This document shows positions 37,049 through 46,879 of a DNA stretch of 64,000 nucleotides, piece after piece. Below the pieces are notes generated by a model that searched no databases, was not told where the DNA came from, and saw nothing but the letters and a program-made list of their open reading frames with translations. Position numbers and translations under genes: made by a program. Positions within the stretch are counted from its first letter, which is position 1, and every line of letters begins with the position of its first letter. The stretch is from positions 1-64,000 of the forward strand of contig CACDIC010000002.1 of NCBI GenBank assembly GCA_902552805.1, in the 5' to 3' direction. The stretch comes from an uncultured Pelagibacteraceae bacterium (GTDB lineage: Bacteria > Pseudomonadota > Alphaproteobacteria > Pelagibacterales > Pelagibacteraceae).

Positions 37049-37822
37049 TTAAATAAATTTTTTCATTTTGTTTAAAGTTTTTAATTCTAAACCATTTTCA
37101 ACTAAGTTTTCTCTTATCGACTTAGCAGTTGCTAATGAGCTTAGATTGTCACCATGTATACAAACAGAGTCGATTTCACAAGGTATTTGCTTCCCGCTGT
37201 GACAATTAAGCGACTGAGTTTGCACCATCTTTAATACATGTTTTTTTGCTAGCTCAGGGTCAGTTATTAGTGCATGAGATTTCTTTCTCGATACAAGGTT
37301 GCCATCATCCTCATAATTTCTGTCAGCAAATATTTCACAAGCGAACTTCATATCTAATTTCTTCGCTGCTTCTTGCATTTTTGATCCAGTAGGTACGAGA
37401 TATATTATGTCTTTATTAATATCCTTAATAGTTTTGGCTAAAATTGTGGCTAACTCAATATCCTCGCATGCCATATTATTTAAGGCCCCATGAGGTTTTA
37501 CATGAGATACACTTTCTCCATGAGAAGAAGCTATTTTTTGAAGAATTTCATATTGATCAATTATAAGTTTTTTTATTTCACTTTCAGAAAGATTCATTCT
37601 TTCTCTACCAAAATTTTCTGGATCGTTAAAAGAAGGATGGGCACCAATACTCACTCCATTTTTTTTGGAAATTTTTACTACTTGATTCATGGTTTGCTCA
37701 TCTCCGGCGTGATAGCCACAAGCAACATTGGCTGAATTTACGATTTCTAATAAATCTGGATCATACTTATTGGAGTGATGTTTTGATTTTTCACCTAAAT
37801 CACAATTTATATTAATTTCCAT
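37049..37822 (-). CDS. pxpA: 5-oxoprolinase subunit A (LamB/YcsF family)
   Basis: One of three subunits of the bacterial ATP-dependent 5-oxoprolinase, which opens pyroglutamate to glutamate. Start placed at the ATG giving MEININCDLGE, matching the family's invariant NxDLGE opening; upstream ATGs at 37828 and 37846 would add two or eight residues. Other motifs: ANVACGYHAGD, GAHPSFNDPENFGR, VKPHGALNN and the Cys-rich late CIHGDN. Divergent from pxpB and pxpC with a 27-base gap. Confidence 0.93.
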   Translation of the reverse strand: MEININCDLGEKSKHHSNKYDPDLLEIVNSANVACGYHAGDEQTMNQVVKISKKNGVSIGAHPSFNDPENFGRERMNLSESEIKKLIIDQYEILQKIASSHGESVSHVKPHGALNNMACEDIELATILAKTIKDINKDIIYLVPTGSKMQEAAKKLDMKFACEIFADRNYEDDGNLVSRKKSHALITDPELAKKHVLKMVQTQSLNCHSGKQIPCEIDSVCIHGDNLSSLATAKSIRENLVENGLELKTLNKMKKFI

Positions 37823-37849
37823 ACTCATAATTTGTAAGTATAACATGGC

Positions 37850-38524
37850 ATGATTAAAAATATATCAAATCTTGGTGACGCAGCTCTGTATTGTGATTTT
37901 GGGACTGAGGTAAACAAAGAAATAAATAGTAAAGTAATTCGATTTTTTAAAAGTATTCAAAAAGAAAATATTGATGGGATCAATAACTTAACTCCCTCAT
38001 ATAATAAATTAATTATTTCATTCGATCTACGAAAAAAAAATTTTCAAACAATCAAACAACAAATTGAAAATTTAAATGTTATTAATGATGACGCTTTAGA
38101 GAGTAATAAAATTAAAATACCTGTTTGTTGTGATGAAAGTTTTTCATTAGATATAAAAAGATTAGAGGAAAAGTTACAAATAACTCGTGATAAAATTTAT
38201 GAGAAATTTTTCGGTAAGGAATTTTTTTGTTACATGACTGGTTTTATTGCAGGTATGCCTTTTCTGGGTGATCTGGAAAATGAGCTGCAGGCAAAACGTT
38301 TGGAAACACCGAGAGTAAAAGTGCCTAAGGGTTCAGTTGGATTAACAGAACAATTTGCAAATGTTTATACATTCGAAAGTCCTGGTGGGTGGAATATCAT
38401 TGGAAATACACCACAAGTTATTTTTGATAGCACTAATGAGAATAATCCAAATTTAATTAATCCAGGTGATGTAGTTACTTTCGAGCAAATTACTAAAGAT
38501 CAATATTACAATAACAATGAATAA
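37850..38524 (+). CDS. pxpB: 5-oxoprolinase subunit B (KipI family)
   Basis: A 224-residue KipI/PxpB protein. The C-terminal cyclophilin-like domain is evident from CYMTGFIAGMPFLGDL, PRVKVPKGSVGL and SPGGWNIIGNTP, which are diagnostic. It assembles with PxpA and PxpC. Its end overlaps pxpC by eight bases. Glutathione turnover and spontaneous glutamine cyclisation are usual sources of the substrate 5-oxoproline; gshA and gshB are in this window, but far away. Confidence 0.92.
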   Translation: MIKNISNLGDAALYCDFGTEVNKEINSKVIRFFKSIQKENIDGINNLTPSYNKLIISFDLRKKNFQTIKQQIENLNVINDDALESNKIKIPVCCDESFSLDIKRLEEKLQITRDKIYEKFFGKEFFCYMTGFIAGMPFLGDLENELQAKRLETPRVKVPKGSVGLTEQFANVYTFESPGGWNIIGNTPQVIFDSTNENNPNLINPGDVVTFEQITKDQYYNNNE

Positions 38525-39461
38525 AAATTATTTTGAAATAAAAAGAGCTGGAATAAACACAACATTTCAAGATCAAGGTAGAGATAATCTTTATCATATT
38601 GGTATTCCATTTAGTGGAGCAATGGATAATAGAAATTTTCAAATTTCTAACAAACTTGTTGGTAATCAAGTAAATTTTCCAATAATTGAATTTGCTTATC
38701 AAGGTCCTTTGTTAAAGTATTTTGGTGAAAAGATTAATTTTGCAATTACGGGAGATGTAAAATTTATAATTAGAAAAAAAAATAATGCTATCGAAGGAAC
38801 TTGTTATCAATCTTTCACTTTAGAAAATGGTGATGAATTGGATATTATAAGCACTAATAAATCTGTTTATGGATATTTAGCAGTAAGTGGTGAATTTGAT
38901 GTAAATTATCAATGGTCAAGTTGCTCTGTTAACACAAAAGCAAACATAGGTGCAAATAATGGAAAAAAAATAGAAGATGGACAAAAGATTTATATTTTAA
39001 ATATCAATAAAAATTTAAGTGATAAAAAATTAAATTACATTAATACAAAAATTGAAAATATCAGAGTTATCCAAGGAACAAATTTTGACTATTTTTCTGA
39101 CGAAGGAAAAAAGATTTTTTTTGAGAAAGAATTTGTAATATCAAAATTATCAGATCGTATGGGTATGAGACTAGAAGGACCAAAAATAAAAAATATTGTT
39201 GATACCAATATTAAATCGGAAGGTTTATTAAAAGGTGTTATTCAAGTACCAGCAGATGGAAATCCAATAATTATGCTTTCAGATCATGGCACTATTGGAG
39301 GTTATCCTAAAATAGGAGTTGTTATCAGTGCAGATTATGACAAGTTGGTTCAATTAACCCCAGGTTCAAAGATTAAATTTAAAAAAGTCGAATTAGCTGA
39401 TGCAGAAACATTATTTAAACTATATGACATGGAGACACAAAATTTAATTTCACAAATTTAA
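38517..39461 (+). CDS. pxpC: 5-oxoprolinase subunit C (KipA/biotin-dependent carboxyltransferase-like)
   Basis: A 314-residue PxpC/KipA protein. Motifs include GINTTFQDQGRDNLYHIGIPFSGAMDNRNF at the N-terminus (the standard TxQDxGR...GVPxSGAMD pattern), FAITG, and near the end LKGVIQVPADGNPIIMLSDHGTIGGYPKIG. The annotation as allophanate hydrolase subunit 2 in many databases is older; in the PxpABC context 5-oxoprolinase is preferred. It shares its last base with the start of the DMT gene. Confidence 0.92.
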   Translation: MNKNYFEIKRAGINTTFQDQGRDNLYHIGIPFSGAMDNRNFQISNKLVGNQVNFPIIEFAYQGPLLKYFGEKINFAITGDVKFIIRKKNNAIEGTCYQSFTLENGDELDIISTNKSVYGYLAVSGEFDVNYQWSSCSVNTKANIGANNGKKIEDGQKIYILNINKNLSDKKLNYINTKIENIRVIQGTNFDYFSDEGKKIFFEKEFVISKLSDRMGMRLEGPKIKNIVDTNIKSEGLLKGVIQVPADGNPIIMLSDHGTIGGYPKIGVVISADYDKLVQLTPGSKIKFKKVELADAETLFKLYDMETQNLISQI

Positions 39462-40339
39462 TGACTTTTATAAGAAACTTACCTGGACCATTATTAATTT
39501 TTTTAGGTGCATTAAGTTTAAGTTTTGGTGGATTAATTATAAAATCTTTTGAGGGAGCTACATTATGGCAAATTCTATTTTGGAGATCTTTATTTTTTTC
39601 TTTAACAGTTCTAGCTTTCTTAATTTTAAGTTATAGAGGAAAAACAATTGAGTCATTTTATAAATCTGGATTACCGGGATTTTTTGGTGGAATTATTTTA
39701 TCTTTTGGTTTTTGTGGATATGTGTTTGCTATGTACAACACCACTGTTGCTAATACTAATTTTATCATTTCACTTCAAATACTATTTCTAGCAATATTTG
39801 GATATTTTTTCCTTAAGGAAAAAATAAATTTAATTACTTTGTTTTCAATCTGTCTGGCGATGACAGGTGTTTTATTAATGGTTGGCAATTCATTATCTCC
39901 TGGAGAATTATCTGGAAACCTTGCAGCTTTTACAATGCCAATTACTTTTGCAGTTTTAATAATGATTGTGAGAAAATTTCCCTCTGTGGATATGGTACCA
40001 GCCCAGTTCGTTGCTGGTGTAAGTTCATGTCTAATTGGTTTTTTGCTTTCCACTAAAATCATGATTTCTCCTCATGATATCTTTTTGGGTTTTCTCGCAG
40101 GTTTTTTTCAAGTTGGTTTTGGTTTTATATTTATAACTATCGGTGCAAGAACAACACCGTCTGCAATGGTAGGAATCATAATGTTATCCGAATCTGTCCT
40201 AGGACCGATATGGGCATTCCTTTTCGTAAGTGAAAGACCCTCTGTATTTGGATTAATTGGTGGCGCAATTATACTTTCTGCGGTTTTATTACAATTTTAC
40301 TCGCTTTTAAGTAAACAAAAAAAAATTGTTTCTAATTGA
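39461..40339 (+). CDS. EamA/DMT-family transporter
   Basis: A 292-residue inner-membrane protein with ten helices in two EamA repeats (first PGPLLIFLGALSLSFGGLIIKSFEGATLWQILFWRSLFF, second around FTMPITFAVLIMIVRKFPSVDMVPAQFVAG). Drug/metabolite transporters mostly export amino acids, nucleobases or similar; the substrate is unknown. It is the last gene of the pxpBC run. Its stop codon lies inside the likely -35 of the gcv riboswitch promoter. Confidence 0.85.
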   Translation: MTFIRNLPGPLLIFLGALSLSFGGLIIKSFEGATLWQILFWRSLFFSLTVLAFLILSYRGKTIESFYKSGLPGFFGGIILSFGFCGYVFAMYNTTVANTNFIISLQILFLAIFGYFFLKEKINLITLFSICLAMTGVLLMVGNSLSPGELSGNLAAFTMPITFAVLIMIVRKFPSVDMVPAQFVAGVSSCLIGFLLSTKIMISPHDIFLGFLAGFFQVGFGFIFITIGARTTPSAMVGIIMLSESVLGPIWAFLFVSERPSVFGLIGGAIILSAVLLQFYSLLSKQKKIVSN

Positions 40340-40362
40340 CTTTTTTCCACACATGTAAGAAT
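40336..40362 (+). promoter_or_regulatory. Probable promoter of the gcv operon
   Basis: TTGACT (40336-40341) then a 15-base spacer, then an extended -10-like TGT-AAGAAT (40354-40362). Transcription would begin near 40369, right where the riboswitch P1 strand starts at 40371. The fit of predicted start and RNA element is the main support; the spacer is short. Confidence 0.45.
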
Positions 40363-40370
40363 ATCCTGAC

Positions 40371-40528
40371 ACGGGAGAGACTACAGATTATCGTAGCGCC
40401 GAAGGAGCAACCACCCAGGAATCTCTCAGGCAAAAAGGACCGTAACATATTAACTCTGGAAAGAGATTTAATTCTCGCCGAAGGAGCAAAACTCTCAGGC
40501 AAATATACAGATGGGTACAAAGAGTTAA
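40371..40528 (+). ncRNA. Tandem glycine riboswitch upstream of gcvT
   Basis: Two glycine aptamers in series. Aptamer 1 spans 40371-40443, with P1 ACGG/CCGT, GGAGAGAC, CGCCGAAGGAGCAA and ATCTCTCAGGCAAAAAGGACC. Aptamer 2 spans 40450-40528, with an eight-base-pair P1 TTAACTCT/AGAGTTAA, CTCGCCGAAGGAGCAAAA and CTCTCAGGCAAATA. Both show the gcvT-motif core. The 3' strand of the second P1 ends two bases before the gcvT ATG and includes the only Shine-Dalgarno-like AAAGAG. Glycine riboswitches ahead of gcvT and malate synthase are known in SAR11. Confidence 0.97.
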
Positions 40529-40529
40529 T

Positions 40530-41633
40530 ATGGAAACAAAAAAAACATCGCTGTACCAATTACATCAAGATTGTAATGCAAAATTTGTTGAATTTGCAGG
40601 CTATCAAATGCCGATACAATATTCGGAAGGTATTGTAGAAGAACACAAATTCACACGAAATCACTCAGGTATCTTTGATATTTCCCATATGGGTCAGCTA
40701 TTTATTTATGGTGGTGAAGACTTAATCAAAGATTTAGAAAAAATTTTTCCTTTAGATCTTAAAAATTTGAAATTAAATCATTCAAAATACAGCTTCTTAA
40801 TGGACAAAGATGCTGGGATACACGATGATTTAATTATCACAAAAATAAAAGAAGGTTTTTTGATAATCCTCAATGCAGCATGTAAAGATAATGACTTTAA
40901 AATTTTAAAAGAATTACTTGGGGATAAGTACAAAATGGTTATGGATGAAAATAGATCTCTAATTGCCATTCAGGGTCCTAAATCATCAGAAATTCTTAAT
41001 GATGTAATTAATGGTGTGAAAGATCTAAATTTTATGTCTGGAAACTGGTTTACATTTGAAAATCAGAAAGTTTATATTACGCGATCTGGTTACACAGGCG
41101 AAGACGGTTTTGAAATATCAATTGTAAATGATTTTGTACACCAATTAACTAGAGAATTAATCAACAAAGGATCTAAATTGATAGGTCTTGGAGCAAGAGA
41201 TACATTAAGATTGGAAGCAGGTTTATGTCTTTATGGTCATGATCTTGATAAAGACAAAACTCCAGTGGAAGCAAATTTAAAGTGGGCTATTTCAAAAGAA
41301 AGAATCTCTAAGGGAGATTTTATTGGCTCTGACATAATTATTAAACAATTAAATGATGGTGTCAGTAAAATAAGAGTTGGAATTAAACCTGAAGGCAGAA
41401 TTATTGCTAGAGAAAAAACAAAAATATTTAATCAATCAGATGTTCATATTGGAGAAATCACAAGTGGTACATTTGGACCAAGTGTCAATGGACCTGTTGC
41501 AATGGGTTATGTGGAAAATGAATTTTCAAAAAAAAATACTAAAGTATTTTTAGAAGTCAGAGGTAAAAAACATCCTGCAAGTATTTGCAGCTTACCATTT
41601 TATAAAAAAAGTTATGTCAAAGGGGTAAACTAA
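40530..41633 (+). CDS. gcvT: Glycine cleavage system T protein (aminomethyltransferase)
   Basis: Transfers the aminomethyl carbon from H-protein to tetrahydrofolate, giving methylene-THF and ammonia. At 367 aa it has normal length. Motifs include [55 protein letters not shown] and [20 protein letters not shown], all diagnostic and distinguishing it from YgfZ. The start is fixed by the riboswitch ending just before it. Overlaps gcvH by one base. Confidence 0.98.
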   Translation: METKKTSLYQLHQDCNAKFVEFAGYQMPIQYSEGIVEEHKFTRNHSGIFDISHMGQLFIYGGEDLIKDLEKIFPLDLKNLKLNHSKYSFLMDKDAGIHDDLIITKIKEGFLIILNAACKDNDFKILKELLGDKYKMVMDENRSLIAIQGPKSSEILNDVINGVKDLNFMSGNWFTFENQKVYITRSGYTGEDGFEISIVNDFVHQLTRELINKGSKLIGLGARDTLRLEAGLCLYGHDLDKDKTPVEANLKWAISKERISKGDFIGSDIIIKQLNDGVSKIRVGIKPEGRIIAREKTKIFNQSDVHIGEITSGTFGPSVNGPVAMGYVENEFSKKNTKVFLEVRGKKHPASICSLPFYKKSYVKGVN

Positions 41634-42013
41634 TGAGTAAAGTAAAATATTCAAAAGAACACGAGTGGATTAAATTAGATGGAGATGTTGCAACAATTGG
41701 TATCACAAAACATGCTACAGAGATGTTAGGTGATATAGTTTTTGCAGAACTTCCAGAAAAAGGTTCTAGCGTAGAGAAAGATGGTACAGCTGGTGTTGTA
41801 GAGTCAACGAAAGCTGCTAGCGATGTATATACCCCTGTGAGCGGTGAAGTAGTTGATACCAATCAAGCTATAGTAGATGATCCATCAAAGATTAATCAAG
41901 ACCCGGAGGACTCAGCGTGGTTTTTTAAACTAAAAATAAAAGATCCATCAGAAATGGATACTTTAATGAATAAAGACGATTACGATAAATTTGCAAAGGA
42001 GACTTCAGCATAA
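41633..42013 (+). CDS. gcvH: Glycine cleavage system H protein (lipoyl carrier)
   Basis: Lipoylated shuttle protein of the glycine cleavage complex. At 126 aa it is full length. The lipoyl lysine is K60 in [12 protein letters not shown], set in the usual hammerhead beta-fold. N-terminus [23 protein letters not shown] is classic. It shares single-base overlaps with gcvT upstream and gcvP downstream, indicating a fully coupled operon. Confidence 0.98.
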   Translation: MSKVKYSKEHEWIKLDGDVATIGITKHATEMLGDIVFAELPEKGSSVEKDGTAGVVESTKAASDVYTPVSGEVVDTNQAIVDDPSKINQDPEDSAWFFKLKIKDPSEMDTLMNKDDYDKFAKETSA

Positions 42014-44883
42014 TGTTACCAAATTCAGAAAAAGATTTTTTAAGAAGACATATTGGTCCTTCAAAAGAAGACCAATCAAAAATGTTAAAAGAATTAGATT
42101 ATAAGTCACTAGATGACTTGATTGATAATACTGTTCCAGAAAAAATAAAGTTTAAAGGTGAACTTAATATTGGTGATTCAAATTCAGAGTATGAGGCATT
42201 AAGAAAGTTACGAGCAATTTCGAAGAAAAATCAAGTCTACTCAAATTTTATTGGTATGGGTTATTATGGAACCTATACACCCTATGTAATTTTGAGAAAT
42301 ATATTAGAAAATCCAGGTTGGTACACTTCCTATACACCTTATCAGCCTGAGGTAGCTCAAGGAAGACTTGAGATGTTATTAAACTTTCAACAAATGATTG
42401 TTGACTTTACTGGGATGGATATTGCCAATGCATCTTTATTAGATGAAGGCACAGCAGCAGCAGAAGCCATGGGTTTAAGTCACAGATTAAATAAAAAAGA
42501 TAGTAATTTAGTTTTTGTTTCTGAAGATTGTCACCCTCAAACAATAAATGTAATTCAAACAAGAGCTGAACCTATGGGTTTAAAGGTTTTAGTCGGTAAA
42601 GAAGATGAAGTTTTAGATAAACTAAAAGAGGATTTAGTTTGTGGAATTTTACAATATCCAGGAACTTTAGGAGATATTAAAGACCCAAGTGAAGCAATTA
42701 GCAAAATTCACAAAAAGAATGGGAAGGCGGTATTAGCTTGTGATCTGTTGGCTTTAGCAAAATTAAAAACACCAAGAGAACTTGGTGCCGACATTGCAGT
42801 TGGAAGCTCTCAAAGATTTGGTATTCCAATGGGATATGGAGGTCCACATGCAGCTTTTTTTGCAACAAAAGACGAATTTAAAAGATCAATGCCCGGAAGG
42901 ATTGTCGGTGTATCAGTTGATAGACATGGTAATAAAGCTTACAGATTATCATTACAAACAAGAGAGCAACATATCAGAAGAGATAAGGCGACGAGTAATA
43001 TTTGTACTGCCCAAGCTTTATTAGCAATTGTGTCAGCAGCGTATGCTATTTATCATGGCCCGGATGGAATTAAAAATATTTCGGAAAGAGTGTCTCAATT
43101 AGCAAAAAGTTTTGCTGATAAAATAAAACAATCTGGATACGAGCTTTATTCGAATAATTTTTTTGACACTGTAACGATTATTACCAAAGAAAAGACTGAT
43201 CAAATTTATAAGAATGCTCTGAATCAGAGAGTTAATATTCGAAAAGTAAATTCTGAAATGCTTGCTGTTTCATTTGATGAGAGAAAAAATGTATATAGAG
43301 TAAATCAATTATTAAAAATTTTTAATGCAGCAGAATCAATAAAAAAAGAAGATCCATCAGTAAGTTTACCCAATCTTCCAAAAAATTTATTAAGAACTTC
43401 AAAATATTTAGAACATCCAGTTTTTAACTCATATCATTCCGAAACTGAAATGCTTAGATATTTAAAAAGATTAGAAGATAAAGATATAGCATTGAATAGA
43501 ACTATGATTGCACTTGGTTCTTGTACAATGAAATTAAATGCTGCTGCCGAAATGATCCCAATATCATGGAAAGAATTTGCAGAACCTCATCCGTTTGTCC
43601 CAATTGAACAAATGGAAGGTTTTAGAGATTTATTCACTGACCTAAAAAATTGGTTGCGTTCTATAACTGGTTTTTCAGGTGTTTCTTTGCAACCTAATGC
43701 AGGTGCTCAAGGTGAGTATGCGGGCTTAATGGTTATTAGAAAGTATCATTTAGATAGAGGTGAGGCTAATCGTAATATATGTTTAATTCCAAGTTCAGCA
43801 CATGGTACTAACCCAGCAAGTGCACAAATGGTTGGAATGAAGGTGGTAGTTGTTAATTGTGATAAAGAGGGAAATGTTGATTTTGATGATTTAAAGAAAA
43901 AAGCTGAACAACATTCAGAAAATCTTGGGGCACTAATGGTAACTTATCCATCTACCCATGGAGTATTTGAAGAAAAAATAACTGATATCTGCGAGTTAGT
44001 TCACAAACATGGTGGGCAAGTGTACATGGATGGAGCAAATTTAAACGCCTTAGTTGGAGTTGCAAAGCCTGGAAATTTTGGGCCAGATGTTTGTCACATT
44101 AATTTACATAAAACATTTTGTATTCCACATGGCGGGGGAGGACCAGGTATGGGACCAATTGCTTGTAAAAGACATTTACAAGTTTATCTACCTAATCATC
44201 CAGTGATTAAAGATTGTGGACCAACATCTGGCATTGGAGCAGTCTCGGCAGCTCCTTGGGGTAGTTCAAGTATTCTATCAATCTCTTGGATGTACATTAA
44301 AATGATGGGATCAGCAGGGTTAAAGCTTGCTACTGAAGTAGCAATTCTAAATGCAAATTATATTGCTCATAGACTAAAAGATCACTTTCCAATTTTGTAT
44401 AAAGGATCAAATGGAAATGTTGCTCATGAATGTATTATTGATATTAGAAATATTAAATCAGAGACAGGAGTAACAGAGGAAGATATTGCAAAAAGATTAA
44501 TAGATTACGGGTTTCATGCACCAACTATGTCATGGCCAGTAGCTGGTACAATGATGATAGAGCCAACTGAAAGTGAGGGTTTGTCAGAACTCGATAGATT
44601 TTGTGATACTTTAATTAAGATTAAAGAAGAAATTGAAAAAATTAAATCAGGTGAATTTGATAAAATAGACAATCCAATAAAAAATGCTCCTCACACGGAC
44701 AGCGAACTAGCTTCTGATGATTGGACGCATAAATATTCAAGAGCAGAAGCTGCTTATCCAGCAAAATTCTTAAGAGCTAATAAATTTTGGCCTCCAGTTG
44801 CAAGAGTAGATAATGTTTATGGTGACAAGAATATATTCTGTACTTGTCCAAGCATTGATGAATTTAAAGAAGATGCAGCTTAA
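42013..44883 (+). CDS. gcvP: Glycine dehydrogenase (decarboxylating), P protein, single-chain
   Basis: PLP enzyme that decarboxylates glycine and loads the aminomethyl group on GcvH. The 956-residue product is the fused single-chain form (as in E. coli), rather than split gcvPA/gcvPB. The PLP lysine is K700 in INLHKTFCIPHGGGGPG; the N-terminal half carries EDFLRRHIGPS-like start, and FIGMGYYGTYTPYVILRNILENPGWYT. Last gene of the riboswitch-controlled operon; the L protein (lpd) is not in this window. A separate FAD-oxidase group starts seven bases on. Confidence 0.98.
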   Translation: MLPNSEKDFLRRHIGPSKEDQSKMLKELDYKSLDDLIDNTVPEKIKFKGELNIGDSNSEYEALRKLRAISKKNQVYSNFIGMGYYGTYTPYVILRNILENPGWYTSYTPYQPEVAQGRLEMLLNFQQMIVDFTGMDIANASLLDEGTAAAEAMGLSHRLNKKDSNLVFVSEDCHPQTINVIQTRAEPMGLKVLVGKEDEVLDKLKEDLVCGILQYPGTLGDIKDPSEAISKIHKKNGKAVLACDLLALAKLKTPRELGADIAVGSSQRFGIPMGYGGPHAAFFATKDEFKRSMPGRIVGVSVDRHGNKAYRLSLQTREQHIRRDKATSNICTAQALLAIVSAAYAIYHGPDGIKNISERVSQLAKSFADKIKQSGYELYSNNFFDTVTIITKEKTDQIYKNALNQRVNIRKVNSEMLAVSFDERKNVYRVNQLLKIFNAAESIKKEDPSVSLPNLPKNLLRTSKYLEHPVFNSYHSETEMLRYLKRLEDKDIALNRTMIALGSCTMKLNAAAEMIPISWKEFAEPHPFVPIEQMEGFRDLFTDLKNWLRSITGFSGVSLQPNAGAQGEYAGLMVIRKYHLDRGEANRNICLIPSSAHGTNPASAQMVGMKVVVVNCDKEGNVDFDDLKKKAEQHSENLGALMVTYPSTHGVFEEKITDICELVHKHGGQVYMDGANLNALVGVAKPGNFGPDVCHINLHKTFCIPHGGGGPGMGPIACKRHLQVYLPNHPVIKDCGPTSGIGAVSAAPWGSSSILSISWMYIKMMGSAGLKLATEVAILNANYIAHRLKDHFPILYKGSNGNVAHECIIDIRNIKSETGVTEEDIAKRLIDYGFHAPTMSWPVAGTMMIEPTESEGLSELDRFCDTLIKIKEEIEKIKSGEFDKIDNPIKNAPHTDSELASDDWTHKYSRAEAAYPAKFLRANKFWPPVARVDNVYGDKNIFCTCPSIDEFKEDAA

Positions 44884-44889
44884 TAATTA

Positions 44890-46128
44890 ATGAAGATTGC
44901 TGTTGTTGGCTCAGGCATATCAGGATTAAGTGCTGCATATTACTTATCAAAAAAACATCATGTAGATCTTTTCGAGAAAGAAGATCGTTTCGGTGGTCAC
45001 TCTCATACAATTGATTTATCATTTGGTACAAAAAAAGTTCCTGTTGATATAGGTTTTATTGTATTTAATTACGCAACTTACCCAAATTTAATTAATTTTT
45101 TTGAAGAGAATAATATTGCAATTGAAAAAAGTGATATGTCTTTTTCTGTTTCAGTTGAAAAATCTTCATTTGAATATTGCGGTCGAGGATTAAATGGAAT
45201 TTTTTCGAATAAAGCTAATCTGTTTAATTTAAGATTCCTCAAAATGTTTTTTGATATAATAAAGTTTTACAAAAAATGTGATAATATAAAAAAAATTGAT
45301 CAAGAGACTACACTTGGTAATTATTTGAGAAAGGAAAATCTTTCAAAAGAGTTCATCAACTATCATTTGATACCGATGGTCTCAGCTATATGGTCAATGC
45401 CACCAAGTGCTAGCAGTCAAATGCCGTTGAGATTTTTCTTAAAGTTTTTTCAAAATCATGGTTTGTTTAAATTAAAAAATAGACCCCAGTGGTACACTGT
45501 ATCAAATCGAAGTAGGACTTATGTTCAAAACATTATTTCAAAAATCAGCGGTGAACATTTCAAAAATTATCCAATCAAAAAAATTAAAACAAAAACAACA
45601 GGTATAGATTTATATTATGGTGGAGAAAGTGAATATTTTGGATACGATAAAGTTGTTTTAGCAACACATGCAGATGAAGCTTTATCAATAATTGATAATC
45701 CAACCGACCAAGAAAAGAATGTGCTTTTAAATTATAAGTATAAGGAAAATATTGCCTATATTCATACCGATGAACAAGCTATGCCAAAAAATAAAAAAGC
45801 TTGGTGTTCATGGAATTCATCAATCAAAAAGGATGAAATAGAAAAAAATTCAATTACATATTGGTTAAATTTATTACAAAACCTTAAATGCGATGAAAAT
45901 ATTTTTCTTACCTTAAATCCTTATTTTAAAATTGATGAGAAGAAAATTTTAAAAAAAGTAAGATTTACACATCCATATTTTGATCAATCTGCACTTAATT
46001 TTCAAAGTCAGCTTACAAATTTACAGAATAAAAGAAATATTCTTTATTGTGGTAGTTATTTTGGTTACGGTTTTCATGAAGATGGAATAAAATCATCTAT
46101 TGAAATGCTTAAAACCCTTAATGACTAG
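44890..46128 (+). CDS. FAD-dependent amine-oxidase-like protein (COG2907 type)
   Basis: A 412-residue flavoprotein with N-terminal Rossmann motif AVVGSGISGLSAAYYLS (GxGxxG at 7-12) and VDLFEKEDRFGGHSHT, the usual amine oxidase/desaturase opening. The motif YCGRGLNGIFSNKANL and a C-terminal YCGSYFGYGFHEDGIKSS match the COG2907 group. In other bacteria this group is adjacent to DUF1365 and Cfa-like genes, as here, and has been linked to fatty-acid desaturation in furan fatty acid synthesis and to the singlet-oxygen response. That link is established-context inference; the true substrate here is unknown. Overlaps the DUF1365 gene by eight bases. Confidence 0.85.
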   Translation: MKIAVVGSGISGLSAAYYLSKKHHVDLFEKEDRFGGHSHTIDLSFGTKKVPVDIGFIVFNYATYPNLINFFEENNIAIEKSDMSFSVSVEKSSFEYCGRGLNGIFSNKANLFNLRFLKMFFDIIKFYKKCDNIKKIDQETTLGNYLRKENLSKEFINYHLIPMVSAIWSMPPSASSQMPLRFFLKFFQNHGLFKLKNRPQWYTVSNRSRTYVQNIISKISGEHFKNYPIKKIKTKTTGIDLYYGGESEYFGYDKVVLATHADEALSIIDNPTDQEKNVLLNYKYKENIAYIHTDEQAMPKNKKAWCSWNSSIKKDEIEKNSITYWLNLLQNLKCDENIFLTLNPYFKIDEKKILKKVRFTHPYFDQSALNFQSQLTNLQNKRNILYCGSYFGYGFHEDGIKSSIEMLKTLND

Positions 46129-46879
46129 TTGTATATATAATGGCGCTGTAATTCACAAAAGATTTAAACCAAAGATACATTTTTTTAAGTACAGGGTATT
46201 TTCACTTTTAATTGATCTTTCTGAATTAGAAAAATTAGATAAAACGATTAATTTTTTTTCATACAATAAATTTAATTTAATTAGTTTTTTTGATAAAGAT
46301 CATGGAGATAGAGATGGATCACTCTTAACCGATTGGGTTAAAAAAAATCTTAGACAAAATAATATTAGTAGTGAAAATATTAGAATTAAACTTTTATGTT
46401 ACCCAAGAATCTTAGGATATGTTTTTAATCCATTAAGTGTTTTTTATGTGTACAATAATAACAATGATTTGATATCCATATTATATGAAGTCAAAAATAC
46501 TTTTGGTGAGCAACACACTTATGTTTTTAAAGTAAAAAATGACAATTTATTGCAACACAATTGTGAGAAAAAATTTCATGTTTCACCATTCATTGAAATG
46601 AATTGTAGTTATTTTTTTAGAATTTTAAAACCTGCAGATAAAATCTCAGTAATCATAGATCAATATCAATTAAACGAAAAAATATTATATGCTTCTCAAG
46701 ATGGGAAAAGAAAAGATTTTACAACTTCAGAGTTAATTAAATCATATTTAAAACATCCCCTAATGACGTTTAAAATTATTGCAGCGATACATTTTGAAGC
46801 GTTTAAATTATGGACCAAAGGAATAAAGTTTATCCAAAAAAAATTGAAAATAAGAAACAACATATCTTTTGAAAATTAA
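46121..46879 (+). CDS. DUF1365 family protein, possible lipid oxygenation enzyme
   Basis: A 252-residue DUF1365 protein. Start chosen at the ATG at 46121, giving MTSCIYNGAVIHKRFKP, the family's standard opening (SxLYxGxVxHxRxxP); it overlaps the previous stop. Other family motifs: YRVFSLLIDLSEL, LLCYPRILGYVFNPLSVFYVY and the NTFGEQHTYVF region. DUF1365 is associated with furan fatty acid formation in Rhodobacter by neighbourhood and genetics as I recall; biochemistry is thin. Its last base is shared with the Cfa-family gene. Confidence 0.88.
   Translation: MTSCIYNGAVIHKRFKPKIHFFKYRVFSLLIDLSELEKLDKTINFFSYNKFNLISFFDKDHGDRDGSLLTDWVKKNLRQNNISSENIRIKLLCYPRILGYVFNPLSVFYVYNNNNDLISILYEVKNTFGEQHTYVFKVKNDNLLQHNCEKKFHVSPFIEMNCSYFFRILKPADKISVIIDQYQLNEKILYASQDGKRKDFTTSELIKSYLKHPLMTFKIIAAIHFEAFKLWTKGIKFIQKKLKIRNNISFEN

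Noticed and set aside
40332-40638. ORFs on both strands over the region between the DMT gene and gcvT
   Set aside because: The region is fully explained by the tandem glycine riboswitch and the gcvT start.
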